From: Prevotella sp. E13-27
GTDB taxonomy: Bacteria > Bacteroidota > Bacteroidia > Bacteroidales > Bacteroidaceae
Assembly (NCBI RefSeq): GCF_023217965.1
Contig: NZ_JALPSC010000002.1
Location: forward strand, 930,001-994,000
Length of the DNA stretch: 64,000 bases
Reading direction: 5' to 3'
Positions 15,303-24,357 of the stretch are shown here, piece after piece. The position numbers were made by a program, and so were the translations under genes. The stretch's first letter is position 1. Every line of letters starts with the position of its first letter. The notes below the pieces were generated by a model. It searched no databases. It was given only the letters and a program-made list of their open reading frames with translations, and had not been told where the DNA came from.

Positions 15303-16577
15303 TTAATTATTTGTCGTGTATTTGTTGTCGTATATCTCTTTCAGCATCTCAATCTCGTGTACCGACTGTTGCACGCAAGCCGCATTCTCCTGATTAATCT
15401 CGCGCACCAGATCGTTCACGTCGATGATGCCATGTGCCAGCTTCGATTCTGCCGCCTTTCTCACAGCCTGTCGCAGCGAGATAATCTCCCCGTCATGGGC
15501 CATCAGTTTCTGGTAGCGCTCTATATTCTCGTTCTGTTGAATCTGTTCCAGATTGTTATTGAAGAGGAACACCTCTCGGCTGTTCTCCGTCATATGACGC
15601 TGCAACCGCAGTTTTGCCTTATCGTTCTTGCGGGTATAGAGGGCACCGATGTTCCATGTAACGCGGGCACCAATAATGCCATTCAGACTCCATTTGTGGC
15701 GCATCATGTCCTCAAACATATTCAACCCTGGATAACCATAGAAGCCCTGTGCAAACACACCCACCTTCGGCATCAGTGCTGCGTTGAGTGCCTTCTCCTG
15801 AGCATTCAGCACACTGATCTGTGCATCCAGCACCTTCAGCTCCGGACGATGGTTTTCAGCTGTCAGCCCTCCGCCTTCTGCCTTCACTTGCGGTTTTTGT
15901 ATGTTATTTATCTCTATGCCGCAGAATGTACTCAGCATGCGTTGCAGCATCTGTTTCTGTGATGCCAGCTCAGTGCCCTTCTGCACCGCATTCAGTCGCT
16001 CTGCCTTCACACTCTGCAGGTCGCTCTCGGCTGCTGTTCCGCGCTTGGTCATCGACTCCAGTTTGCGTTCGTTGCCTGCCAACAATGTCTGCAGGTCAGT
16101 GTTCAATTTGATTTGTTCGTCAATCAGCAACAGCCCGAAATACATCTCATTCACACGCTTGTGAACATTATAAATATTGACTTCATTCTGTGCCGCCTGC
16201 ACCTTACCCTGTTCACGGGCTATACGCTTCTGACTGCCTATGACACCACCGTCGTAGATAGTCTGCTGCACATCGATACCCACTCGGTACTGATCCTTCG
16301 TCAGTCCCTTCATGTCAATGCCCATACCGCCCATCATCGTCTTCATCTCGTCAGGCCAAGCCGTCACCTCACTCTGATACGTGGCTTGTGCGGATGCCGA
16401 CACCTGCGGCAGCCAACCCTTCTGGATATTGGCAACAGTCAGCTGTGTGGTCTTCTCGATGAGTCCATACTGCTGTATCAGCGGATAATTCTTCTCTGCT
16501 GCCTGCTGACACCCTTCCAGCGTCTGCCCCTGTACCAGCATGGGCAACATCGTCAAAGCTAAAAACAATTTCTTCAT
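15303..16577 (-). CDS. TolC-family outer membrane efflux protein
   Basis: 424 residues when started at MKKLFLALTMLPMLVQGQ (16577), which gives a proper signal peptide; the -7 box at 16606 rules out the longer start at 16628. Two TolC repeats with long alpha-helical stretches are visible: AEKNYPLIQQYGLIEKTTQLTV, then NEVNIYNVHKRVNEMYFGLL, and again RPELKVLDAQISVLNAQEKAL. It forms the outer-membrane exit duct for the ABC-HlyD complex encoded behind it. First gene of the five-gene operon. Confidence 0.92.
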   Translation of the reverse strand: MKKLFLALTMLPMLVQGQTLEGCQQAAEKNYPLIQQYGLIEKTTQLTVANIQKGWLPQVSASAQATYQSEVTAWPDEMKTMMGGMGIDMKGLTKDQYRVGIDVQQTIYDGGVIGSQKRIAREQGKVQAAQNEVNIYNVHKRVNEMYFGLLLIDEQIKLNTDLQTLLAGNERKLESMTKRGTAAESDLQSVKAERLNAVQKGTELASQKQMLQRMLSTFCGIEINNIQKPQVKAEGGGLTAENHRPELKVLDAQISVLNAQEKALNAALMPKVGVFAQGFYGYPGLNMFEDMMRHKWSLNGIIGARVTWNIGALYTRKNDKAKLRLQRHMTENSREVFLFNNNLEQIQQNENIERYQKLMAHDGEIISLRQAVRKAAESKLAHGIIDVNDLVREINQENAACVQQSVHEIEMLKEIYDNKYTTNN

Positions 16578-16605
16578 ATCATCTTTTGTCATTGAATTCC
16601 AGATG

Positions 16606-16613
16606 CAAAAGTA
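16606..16613 (-). promoter_or_regulatory. -7 box of the exporter operon
   Basis: TACTTTTG on the minus strand, giving a leader of about 25 bases before the TolC start. About 100 bases separate it from the divergent AraC promoter, leaving room for a shared operator. Confidence 0.55.
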
Positions 16614-16710
16614 CGATGTTTTTTTCATCGTGGTGTTATCTGTAAGAATGAGGAAATGTTCTTTTTGTTCGATTTATACATAAACAGAGCATTGTTTCGC
16701 GTAAAATGAT

Positions 16711-16718
16711 TATCTTTG
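16711..16718 (+). promoter_or_regulatory. -7 box of the divergent AraC regulator
   Basis: TATCTTTG, about 20 bases before the ATG at 16739. It shows that the in-frame ATG at 16706 lies upstream of transcription. Confidence 0.55.
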
Positions 16719-16738
16719 CCAACAAAAAAGGACGTATT

Positions 16739-17644
16739 ATGAACAGACAACCGCAACTGATGGATGCCACACGAATGCGCGACATCCTGACACCACACCT
16801 CTCGCAAATGCGCGAGCATATATTCATGAATAGCGAACTGGCAATGGTTCGCGGCGACAGCACCGTGTTTAGTCTGCTGATGCGCCAAAAGCCACCTTTT
16901 ACCATCAATGATCACCGTTTGGGCATCATCATGAACGGCGAGGCTGAAATTACCATCAACCTGCAAGACCGCCACCTTACGAGCGGCACACTCGTCTATA
17001 TCGGTCCTGGTACCATCATCCATCCCAAGCGTCTGTCGGCCGACCTTCGCATCTTCGGCATGGGACTATTTTCCAACTTCCCCATGCCCTTTGCGCAGGG
17101 ACAGATGCCATCGGCTTTCAACGGGCAGGTGCGCGACTTCCAGTTACTCGTCAGCGAAGAGAATATCGCTACTGCCAGACATATTCTGGACACCATCTGG
17201 CAAATGGTTCATGCCTCCGACGACTATCATCGTCCCACCGTCACAGCCCTCGTAGCAGCCCAGATGCACCACTACGACCAGCTGTTCCATCGGCAGACTG
17301 ACCAGCTGGCCAGCAGTCGTTCACGCGAACAGACTATCTTCGACCGTTTCCTTCAACTGGTCACCCAGCATTGTGCCGAACAACACCAGATAGGCTACTA
17401 TGCTGACCGTATGTGCCTCACCGAGCGCTACCTGACCACCGTCATCCGCCAAACCAGTGGCACCACCGCCAAAGACTGGATAGACTGTGCCCTCATCACT
17501 CGCATCAAAATAGAACTGCGCCACACGGACAAATCTTCGGCACAGATAGCTGAGGAGATGCACTTTGCCAACCCCTCGTTCTTCTCCAAGTATTTCCGCC
17601 GCCTCACGGGGATGACACCTGGAGAGTATAAAAACTACAGTTGA
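16739..17644 (+). CDS. AraC-family regulator divergent from the exporter operon
   Basis: 301 residues starting MNRQPQLMDATRMRD. An N-terminal cupin-like sensor (about 20-140, with FTINDHRLGIIMNGEAEITIN and GTLVYIGPGTIIHPKR) precedes a C-terminal AraC domain whose two HTH units read YYADRMCLTERYLTTVIRQT and IAEEMHFANPSFFSKYFRR, ending GMTPGEYKNY. Divergent placement next to the TolC-HlyD-ABC genes makes it the likely regulator of efflux. The last ten bases overlap the convergent AraC gene. Confidence 0.9.
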   Translation: MNRQPQLMDATRMRDILTPHLSQMREHIFMNSELAMVRGDSTVFSLLMRQKPPFTINDHRLGIIMNGEAEITINLQDRHLTSGTLVYIGPGTIIHPKRLSADLRIFGMGLFSNFPMPFAQGQMPSAFNGQVRDFQLLVSEENIATARHILDTIWQMVHASDDYHRPTVTALVAAQMHHYDQLFHRQTDQLASSRSREQTIFDRFLQLVTQHCAEQHQIGYYADRMCLTERYLTTVIRQTSGTTAKDWIDCALITRIKIELRHTDKSSAQIAEEMHFANPSFFSKYFRRLTGMTPGEYKNYS

Positions 17645-18537
17645 TTTTTCCCTAAGAACTCGCTGGGAGTAAGTCCCGTGATGCGCTTGAAGAGACGAGT
17701 GAAATGGTGGGGGAAATCGAATCCGAGCAGGCGAGAGGTCTCGCTGATGTTGTGACCCTGCATCAACAGACTTTTCGCCTGATTGATAACGTAGTTGTGG
17801 ATGTAGCCAATAGCTGTGCCACCAGTTGCCTTGTGGACAATATCGCCAAAATAACGAGGCGAATAGGCCAGTTCTGAGGCGCACCACGAGACGGTGGGCA
17901 AGCCTTGCGACAATTGGCGATTCTCGCGGAAATAGGTTTGAAGCAAGTTGTGAAAGCGCTTCAGCAGGTCAGCCTCTCCCTTGTCCTCTTCGAAAAGCTG
18001 GCGCTGATAGATACGATTACAGTATTCCAGTATCAGGTGCAGATAGCCAAGCAGCACATTTCTCAAAGACGGGGAGTCCGCGTGTGTCTGCAACTCTTGT
18101 CGCATCTGGGTCACCAGTTGCGTGATACAGAGCCATTCGTCGGGCTCCATGCGCAGCGAACCATCAAAGAAATACGAGAAGAACTGATAGCGGTCTATCT
18201 GGCGTTCCAGCTCGCTGCCGTGCAACAGTTCAGGCGACCACAGCAATACCCAACCACATAACGAGATACGTTCGCCGTTGTCCTCCAGTCCACCGATCTG
18301 TCCTGGTTCTACAGCTATGATGGAGGCATCGCTTACCTGCAGCGTCTTCATACCGTAAGAGAGCGTATTGGGAAACTGTCGCTGGATAAACAGTCCATAC
18401 ACGCCATAGTTGTTCAGGCTATGACGGAAGGGCGCCAGCTCGTCATAATGAATGATGCTGACCAATGGGTGCAACACTGGTGCATCCACAAAACGAGCAT
18501 AGTCGTTAGGAGTTTCAACCTTCAGAATATTCTTCAT
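17635..18537 (-). CDS. AraC-family regulator divergent from the second redox operon
   Basis: 300 residues starting MKNILKVETPNDYARF; the longer frame to 18558 runs over the -7 box. The sensor half is related to the partial protein at 1-209 (IIHYDELAPFRHSLN). The C-terminus has SELAYSPRYFGDIVHKAT and ISETSRLLGFDFPHHFTRLF helices and GLTPSEFLGKNQL. It is divergent from the alcohol dehydrogenase operon starting at 18696, the same arrangement as at the left end of the window, so it is the presumed regulator. It converges on the neighbouring AraC gene with a ten-base overlap. Confidence 0.9.
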   Translation of the reverse strand: MKNILKVETPNDYARFVDAPVLHPLVSIIHYDELAPFRHSLNNYGVYGLFIQRQFPNTLSYGMKTLQVSDASIIAVEPGQIGGLEDNGERISLCGWVLLWSPELLHGSELERQIDRYQFFSYFFDGSLRMEPDEWLCITQLVTQMRQELQTHADSPSLRNVLLGYLHLILEYCNRIYQRQLFEEDKGEADLLKRFHNLLQTYFRENRQLSQGLPTVSWCASELAYSPRYFGDIVHKATGGTAIGYIHNYVINQAKSLLMQGHNISETSRLLGFDFPHHFTRLFKRITGLTPSEFLGKNQL

Positions 18538-18545
18538 ATCGGTGG

Positions 18546-18553
18546 CAAAGGTA
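18546..18553 (-). promoter_or_regulatory. -7 box of the AraC gene, near-leaderless
   Basis: TACCTTTG on the minus strand with eight bases to the ATG at 18537, the same spacing as for the partial paralog at 218-225. Confidence 0.5.
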
Positions 18554-18660
18554 CGCAAAATAGTCTAATAATGGTATGAAATTAATGCTTTTTTTGCACT
18601 TTCTGCGAAATTGGTATGTCATCAGCCAATTTATGTAATACCTCTATAAAATAATATGCG

Positions 18661-18668
18661 TAATTTTG
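18661..18668 (+). promoter_or_regulatory. -7 box of the second redox operon
   Basis: TAATTTTG followed by GCACCCA, the same surroundings as the -7 box at 1194 (TAACTTTG, GCACCCA). The two paralogous operons thus share promoter context. No clear -33 box was seen, consistent with activator dependence (inference). Confidence 0.6.
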
Positions 18669-18695
18669 CACCCAGAAACTTAAAAACGATAAATT

Positions 18696-19862
18696 ATGTT
18701 AGGCAATTTCACATTCCACAATCCCACGAAGCTGCACTTCGGTGAGGATTCTTTAAGCAAACTGAGTGAAGAACTGAAAAACTATGGCAAGAAGGTGATG
18801 CTCTGCTATGGTGGCGGAAGCATTAAGCGCAACGGCATCTACGATCAGGTGATGGCTGAGCTGAAGAAGGCTGGCTGCGAGGTGGTAGAGATTGCTGGTG
18901 TGATGCCCAACCCTACTATTGAAAAAGTGCTGGAAGGTGCCCATACAGCTCGTAAGGAGAATGTTGATTTCATCCTTGGCGTGGGTGGTGGCTCTACCAT
19001 TGACTACTGCAAGGCCGTAGCAGGAAGTGCCTGGTACGATGGTGATCCTTGGGAGTACTACTTCAAGAACTGGCAGCCGATGACCTGCCGCTGGATTCCC
19101 GTAGGCTGTGTACTCACAATGGCCGGCACAGGCTCTGAGATGGATAGCTGTTCGGTCATCTCCAGCCACTCGGAGAATCGCAAGTTGTTCTATAACTTCC
19201 GCAACCCAGATTTCTCCATTCTCAACCCTCGCTTCACCTTCACCGTTCCCAAGTATCAGATGGTGGCTGGTATCTACGACATCATGAGTCATATTCTGGA
19301 GCAGTATCTCTCGGGCACAGACGACAACACCAGCGACTATATCGCCGAAGGACTGATGCGTTCACTTATCGTCAGCAGCCGCAAGGCTAACGTGAATCCT
19401 GAGGACTACGAGGCTCGCTCGAACATCATGTGGACTGCCACTTGGGCACTCAACACGCTCATCGACCGTGCTAAGGCTACCGACTGGATGGTGCACATGC
19501 TTGGTCAGGCTGTGGCCGCCTATACCGACGCTACGCACGGACATACACTCGCTGCCGTCAGCGGAGCCTACTACCGTCTGCTCATCAGCAAGTCCGAGGA
19601 TGCAGTCGCCAAGTTCAAGCGCCTGGCTATAAATGTCTGGGGCGTTTCTGCCGAGGTTAAGACCGACGAGCAGGTTGCGATGGAAGGTCTTGAGACAATG
19701 GAGCAATGGATGCGCGAACTGGGACTGGCAATGAACATCACCGACTGTGGTGCCAAGCCAGAGCTGATTGAGGGAATGGCTGATGCCTGCCCCATCTGTC
19801 AAGGTGGCTACTACATTCTGAATCGCGACGAAGTAGTACAAGTACTTAAGGAAAGTCTGTAA
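18696..19862 (+). CDS. Iron-containing alcohol dehydrogenase, paralog of 2778-3950
   Basis: 388 residues, full length. Nucleotide motif ILGVGGGSTIDYCKAVAGS, then GTGSEMDSCSVIS and the metal site MSHILEQYL with HMLGQAVAAYTDATHGHTLA; one metal histidine of the paralog (GHSVGAW) is Gln here. It shares FHNPTKL/YYNPTKL and YEARSNIMWTATWALNTLI with its paralog. NAD(P)H-linked alcohol or aldehyde metabolism in the cytosol is expected. First gene of a seven-gene run to 25770. Confidence 0.9.
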   Translation: MLGNFTFHNPTKLHFGEDSLSKLSEELKNYGKKVMLCYGGGSIKRNGIYDQVMAELKKAGCEVVEIAGVMPNPTIEKVLEGAHTARKENVDFILGVGGGSTIDYCKAVAGSAWYDGDPWEYYFKNWQPMTCRWIPVGCVLTMAGTGSEMDSCSVISSHSENRKLFYNFRNPDFSILNPRFTFTVPKYQMVAGIYDIMSHILEQYLSGTDDNTSDYIAEGLMRSLIVSSRKANVNPEDYEARSNIMWTATWALNTLIDRAKATDWMVHMLGQAVAAYTDATHGHTLAAVSGAYYRLLISKSEDAVAKFKRLAINVWGVSAEVKTDEQVAMEGLETMEQWMRELGLAMNITDCGAKPELIEGMADACPICQGGYYILNRDEVVQVLKESL

Positions 19863-19880
19863 TTAATTGAAAATTGAAAA

Positions 19881-21227
19881 TTGAGAATTAAAGCTTTATT
19901 GCTGAGTCTTATGATAACAGCAAACAGTTTCGCTCAGGGCGTGATTGATGTGCACAGCCACATCATCACTCCTGAGTTTGTGTCGGCTCTTGAAACAGAG
20001 GGACGTGTGATGGACGAGGGATTCCCCTTGCCGAAGTACAATGTGGAGAATCATCTCAGATGGATGGACGAGGCTGGTGTGGAGACATCGGTGTTGACGT
20101 TGGCTGCACCACAACCTTCATCAGCAAAAGTGGTGAGGCAAACCAACGAGACAGCCGCTCGCATCAAGAAGGAACACCTAGGCAGATTCATGTTCTGTGC
20201 TGCCCTACCCCTGCCCGATGTCTCGAAAGCCATCGAAGAAGCGAAGTATGCGCTCGACGTACTGAAGGCTGATGGCATTAAGTTGGCAACAAATGTCGAT
20301 GGACAGTATCTTGGTGCACCCGAACTCGACACGCTTTTCTCTGTGCTGAATGAGCGCAAGGCTATTGTCATCCTGCATCCCCATCGCCCTGAACCTGTCA
20401 ATCGTCAGGTAATGCAGCAGACACCGCTCGCTATGCAGGAATATCTCTCAGAGACCACCCGCGCCGTGTCGAACATGATTTCACGCAATGTACTGGCTCG
20501 CTACAATAACATCAAGGTGGTGGTTCCCCATTGCGGCGCCTATCTGCCGCTGGCTATTCCCCGCATGAAATCGCTGACACCTGTGATGCAGGCCAACAAG
20601 ATGGTGGGCGAGATTGACTATGAAGTCAACCTCCGCACCCTCTATTACGACCTTGCCGGGGCACACTCTCCAGAGTTCATCCGCATGCTGCTCACCATCA
20701 CCACACCTGACCATCTGCTTTATGGTTCCGACTATCCCTACGTGGCCCCACAGGTGCTCACGCAGAGTCTGGCGAGGATGAAGGACTATCTCTCGAAAGA
20801 GTCCGACCTTGCACCGTTCAAGGAGATGATTCTATGGAAGAATGCGAAATGGCTGTTAGAACAGACAGGAGAAAAGCCATCAGCAGCCATCGCCACAGCA
20901 AACATGATTGTCCGCATTGCTGAGATTGAGGTCTATCCGCAGTATCTGGAGGAATACTTAACCTTTGCCAACGAGGTGGATCGCCTGAGTATAGAGCGTG
21001 AGCCTGGTGTCATCTGCCTGTATCCCATGCAGAGTGCCGAAGACTCATGCCAGATTCGCATCCTTGAAATCTATGCCTCTGAGGAAACCTATCAGCAGCA
21101 TCTCAAGACCGACCACTTTCAGAAGTACAAGCAGGGTACACTCCACATGGTGAAAGACCTGAAACTGCCTACCATGAAGCCGCTCGACCCAGAGACGATG
21201 AAACTGATATTCAAAAAACAAAGATAA
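19881..21227 (+). CDS. Exported amidohydrolase fused to an ABM monooxygenase-like domain
   Basis: 448 residues from a TTG start, which gives a clean signal peptide (MRIKALLLSLMITANSFAQ); the next ATG would lose part of it. Residues 20-340 are an amidohydrolase-2 (ACMSD-like) barrel: VIDVHSHIITPEF metal site, ILHPHRPEP, VPHCGAYLPLAIPR and LLYGSDYPYV. Residues of about 350-440 resemble the antibiotic biosynthesis monooxygenase/YgiN fold (MIVRIAEIEVYPQYLEEYL, EPGVICLYPM, YASEETYQQHLKTDHFQKY). The reaction is unknown; decarboxylation or hydrolysis of an aromatic or lactone compound coupled to quinol chemistry is a guess. Located outside the cytoplasm by its signal. Confidence 0.8.
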   Translation: MRIKALLLSLMITANSFAQGVIDVHSHIITPEFVSALETEGRVMDEGFPLPKYNVENHLRWMDEAGVETSVLTLAAPQPSSAKVVRQTNETAARIKKEHLGRFMFCAALPLPDVSKAIEEAKYALDVLKADGIKLATNVDGQYLGAPELDTLFSVLNERKAIVILHPHRPEPVNRQVMQQTPLAMQEYLSETTRAVSNMISRNVLARYNNIKVVVPHCGAYLPLAIPRMKSLTPVMQANKMVGEIDYEVNLRTLYYDLAGAHSPEFIRMLLTITTPDHLLYGSDYPYVAPQVLTQSLARMKDYLSKESDLAPFKEMILWKNAKWLLEQTGEKPSAAIATANMIVRIAEIEVYPQYLEEYLTFANEVDRLSIEREPGVICLYPMQSAEDSCQIRILEIYASEETYQQHLKTDHFQKYKQGTLHMVKDLKLPTMKPLDPETMKLIFKKQR

Positions 21228-21229
21228 CG

Positions 21230-22327
21230 ATGAAAAAGATTTTATCATTCTTAGCAGCAATGTTGTTCTGCTGCTGTTCCGCAGATAACGAAGTGAAGGC
21301 TGAAGAGCCCACAAATACCGGCAAGACGCTGGTGGTATATTACAGCTATACAGGCAACTGCCGCGAGATAGTGAACACGTTGACCAGTCAGATTGAGGCT
21401 GATGTCCTCGAAATTCAGCCTGCTGAGAAGGGACTGAAGTACGAGGCGAACAATTATGCCTTGGGTACACAGTTGCTGAATGCCATCAAGGCCAATCCTA
21501 ACGATGCCAGCAGTTACCCTGCTATTGACCCTGTAACTACATTGCTCAGCGGCTACCAGAACATCATCATAGTCACCCCGCTTTGGTGGAGTCAGATGGC
21601 TGCCATCATGCAGACATACCTCTTTCAGAGTGCTTCTCAGATGGTAGGAAAGCATGTCGGAATGATTGTGTCGAGCCATTCGAGCGGCATCAGTGGTGTA
21701 GTAAGTGACGCCAAGCGACTATTGCCTAATGTCACATGGATGGGAGATGCATTGTGGATTAACGCCAGCAACCACAGCAATCGTGCCACACTGATAGAAA
21801 ACTGGCTCAAGACACTGACTTTTGCAGAAGAGAATATGGATAAAATGTATATCACTATCGGTGGACAGACGCAAAGCGTGACACTGGTCGATAATGACGC
21901 AACGCGCGAGTTGGTTGCTGCACTACAGAGCGCACCCATAACGGTAACTCTCAACGACAACAATTTCGAAATATGGGGTTCTTTAGGCAAATCGCTGACA
22001 ACGAAAAACGAGCAGATGACAGCCCTACCCGGAGACATCGTTCTTTATAACGGCAGCAACATATGCATCTTCTACGAGTCAAACTCTTGGAGCTATACTC
22101 GTTTAGGACATATCGACGGACTGTCAGAAAATGAGCTTCGCACATTCCTCAAAGCAGGCGAAAGCAACATCAGTGTGACACTTTCGCTTACTTCAGGTAC
22201 GACCGCAATCAAGAGCGTCAATGGTAATCGTATGGAAGATAGAGCATATTACTCTCTGAATGGTGTAAAAGTTGATAATCCATCCAAGGGATTATATATA
22301 AAAAATGGTAAAAAAGTAATATTATAA
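21230..22327 (+). CDS. Lipoprotein flavodoxin fused to a cyclophilin-like domain
   Basis: 365 residues. A lipoprotein signal (MKKILSFLAAMLFCCC) leads to a flavodoxin domain at about 30-205 (TLVVYYSYTGNCREIV, TPLWWSQMAAIM, SSHSSGISGVV). Residues 210-330 match the bacterial cyclophilin-like fold (MYITIGGQTQSVTLVDNDATRELVAAL, ITVTLNDNNFEIWGSLG, PGDIVLYNGSNICIFYESNSW). The last 25 residues (YYSLNGVKVDNPSKGLYIKNGKKVI) resemble a Bacteroidetes type IX sorting tail. Signal, redox domain and tail imply surface or periplasmic location. Its stop overlaps the next start by one base. It replaces the simpler flavodoxin of the first operon. Confidence 0.8.
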   Translation: MKKILSFLAAMLFCCCSADNEVKAEEPTNTGKTLVVYYSYTGNCREIVNTLTSQIEADVLEIQPAEKGLKYEANNYALGTQLLNAIKANPNDASSYPAIDPVTTLLSGYQNIIIVTPLWWSQMAAIMQTYLFQSASQMVGKHVGMIVSSHSSGISGVVSDAKRLLPNVTWMGDALWINASNHSNRATLIENWLKTLTFAEENMDKMYITIGGQTQSVTLVDNDATRELVAALQSAPITVTLNDNNFEIWGSLGKSLTTKNEQMTALPGDIVLYNGSNICIFYESNSWSYTRLGHIDGLSENELRTFLKAGESNISVTLSLTSGTTAIKSVNGNRMEDRAYYSLNGVKVDNPSKGLYIKNGKKVIL

Positions 22328-23364
22328 TGCAAAGAATCGTTTTATTATTAATCACGATGATGACTATGGTAACAGCAAATGCACAAAGGCTACGGGTAGG
22401 CGACGGCACGTCGGGAATGATGCTGACTGAGCGTCAGCAAGGATTGGCAGCATGTGCCTGCCTGATGGCACAGGGGGACTTGGTACGACTGGAACCTGCC
22501 GTGCGCATGGCTCTCGACAAGGGTGTAACCATCAACGAACTGAAGGAGGCTTTCTCGCAGCTCTATGCCTATACAGGATTTCCACGAAGCCTGAATGCCC
22601 TTGGAGTGCTGAGTAAGGTATTGGAAAGCAAGCAGCCTAACTGGCAGGAGGGCAAGCCTTGGACACGCCCCGCAGAATGGGACGATGCCAAGAAGGCCTA
22701 CGAACTGGGTACCAAGAACCAGACGCAGCTCTCAGGAAAGCCCTTCAACTACGAGTTCTGCCCGCAGGATGACTACTACCTGAAGTCCCACCTCTTTGGT
22801 GACATCTTCGCTGGCGACCAGCTCTCAGCTGCCGACCGCGAGATAGTCACCGTAGCAGCCCTGAGCGGTCTCGAAGGTGTAGCCCCACAACTGGCTGCCC
22901 ACAAGCAGGGTGCCGTAAATATGGGCAACTCAAAGCAACTGGTAGATGAACTCTGCACATGGCTTGGTAACGAGGGCTACACCCTGGACACCAAATGGCC
23001 CAAGGGCGATCCTAATCCTTACGGCAAGTACTTCATAGGCCAGAGCTATCTGGCTGATGTTGGTGGTGGTGTGATAAATGTCACGTTTGAACCTCGCTGC
23101 CGTAACAACTGGCACATCCACCACAAGCAGGTGCAGGTGTTGATTTGTGTTGCAGGTCGTGGCTGGTATCAGGAATGGGGAAAGGCTCCTATCCCAATGA
23201 CTCCCGGCACCGTCATCGCCATCCCTGCCGAGGTGAAGCACTGGCACGGAGCACAGAAAGACTCATGGTTCCAGCACCTTACCTATCATAAGGATGTTCA
23301 AGAAGGTGCTTCAAACGAGTGGTGTGAGCCTGTAGATGATGCTACCTATAATGCACTGAAATGA
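22327..23364 (+). CDS. Exported carboxymuconolactone decarboxylase-cupin protein
   Basis: 345 residues. A signal peptide (MQRIVLLLITMMTMVTANAQ) is followed by two CMD/AhpD-like modules (about 35-105 with GLAACACLMAQGD and KEAFSQLYAYTGFPRSLNAL; about 140-215 with FAGDQLSAADREIVTVAALS) and a C-terminal cupin (about 235-330; NNWHIHHKQVQVLICVAGRG, PGTVIAIPAEVKHWHGA). Such proteins are found with oxidoreductases and may act on lactones or hydroperoxides. The full-length version of the truncated gene at 3952. Translationally coupled to the preceding flavodoxin gene. Confidence 0.85.
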   Translation: MQRIVLLLITMMTMVTANAQRLRVGDGTSGMMLTERQQGLAACACLMAQGDLVRLEPAVRMALDKGVTINELKEAFSQLYAYTGFPRSLNALGVLSKVLESKQPNWQEGKPWTRPAEWDDAKKAYELGTKNQTQLSGKPFNYEFCPQDDYYLKSHLFGDIFAGDQLSAADREIVTVAALSGLEGVAPQLAAHKQGAVNMGNSKQLVDELCTWLGNEGYTLDTKWPKGDPNPYGKYFIGQSYLADVGGGVINVTFEPRCRNNWHIHHKQVQVLICVAGRGWYQEWGKAPIPMTPGTVIAIPAEVKHWHGAQKDSWFQHLTYHKDVQEGASNEWCEPVDDATYNALK

Positions 23365-23377
23365 TAATCAAACAACA

Positions 23378-24211
23378 ATGAAACAAGTATCAGTATTAGT
23401 AGGTACTGGCAGTATCGGACAGGCTATTATCCGTCGTGTGTCGGCTGGTAAGCACATTGTGTTGGCAGACTACTCCATAGAGAATGCTCAGCGAGCAGCA
23501 AGGACATTGGAAGATGCAGGATTTGAGTGCTCAACTATCCAATGCGACCTTGGTTCAAAAGAGAACATCCTGAAGTTGGTGGAGTTTGCAACGAGCAAGG
23601 GCGATGTGACGAACCTTGTGAACGCTGCTGGCGTGTCACCTTCACAGGCTCCCGTAGCTGAGATCCTTCGCGTTGACCTCTACGGAACAAGTGTTCTGTT
23701 GGAAGAGTTTGGCAAGGTAATTGCCGAGGGTGGTTCAGGTGTGATTATTTCATCACAAAGCGGTCATCGTCTGCCAGCCTTATCGCAGGAACAGAACGAG
23801 GCTTTAGCCACAACATCTGTAGAAGAATTGCTAGAACTGCCGTTCTTGAAGGAAATCGATGATACCCTAAAAGCCTATCAATACTCGAAGCGTTGCAATG
23901 TGCTCCGCGTGATGTTCGAGGCTACTCGCTGGGGCCGTCGTGGAGCTACCATTAACTCTATCTCACCAGGTATCATCATCACGCCATTGGCAAACGATGA
24001 ATTGCATGGCCCCCGCAAGGAAGGCTATCTGAAGATGATAGAGGGCATGCCAGCCCGGCGTGCAGGAACACCTGACGAAGTGGGCAATATGGCAGAGTTC
24101 CTGATGTCCTCCCGAGGACGTTTCATCAGCGGTGCCGACTTTCTGATTGACGGTGGCTGTACAGCTTCTTATTGGTATGGTGATTTGCAATACCTCAAGG
24201 CTACGCATTAG
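23378..24211 (+). CDS. Short-chain dehydrogenase/reductase
   Basis: 277 residues, NAD(P)-dependent oxidoreductase of the SDR superfamily. Nucleotide motif VLVGTGSIGQAIIRR is a GxGxxG variant rather than the classical TGxxxGIG. NAAGVS replaces NNAG, the catalytic YQYSKR gives YxxxK, and SPGIIITPL and the FISGADFLIDGG end are typical. It has an insertion near 150-175 (ALATTSVEELLELPFLKEIDDTLK). A related enzyme is encoded two genes downstream, and both are likely cytosolic members of the operon. Substrate unknown. Confidence 0.88.
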   Translation: MKQVSVLVGTGSIGQAIIRRVSAGKHIVLADYSIENAQRAARTLEDAGFECSTIQCDLGSKENILKLVEFATSKGDVTNLVNAAGVSPSQAPVAEILRVDLYGTSVLLEEFGKVIAEGGSGVIISSQSGHRLPALSQEQNEALATTSVEELLELPFLKEIDDTLKAYQYSKRCNVLRVMFEATRWGRRGATINSISPGIIITPLANDELHGPRKEGYLKMIEGMPARRAGTPDEVGNMAEFLMSSRGRFISGADFLIDGGCTASYWYGDLQYLKATH

Positions 24212-24253
24212 CGAGAGCAGAGTGAAACTCGTTTCAACTCTGCCGAGCGTGAG
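24211..24253 (+). repeat. Family 2 hairpin element directly after the SDR stop
   Basis: GCGAGAGCAGA, then GAAACTCGTTTC, then TCTGCCGAGCGTGAG. AGCAGAG pairs with CTCTGC-like bases around the inner GAAAC/GTTTC palindrome. It begins on the last base of the stop codon. Confidence 0.85.
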
Positions 24254-24357
24254 TAGGTTCGAACGAAGTTCAAGGCGACACACTAAACAGCCACCCACTT
24301 CCGTTATTTTGAAAAACAAATAAAAGTTATGGAAGATACTTACGGTTGTAATCTGAA

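Noticed and set aside
15096..15962. 288-codon plus-strand frame opposite HlyD and TolC
   Set aside because: Antisense to two well-supported genes with clear motifs; Ser/Thr/Leu-rich shadow composition.
24241..24290. tRNA-like GTTCGAAC sequence
   Set aside because: No acceptor stem or anticodon arm could be formed; it is the tail of a family 2 element.
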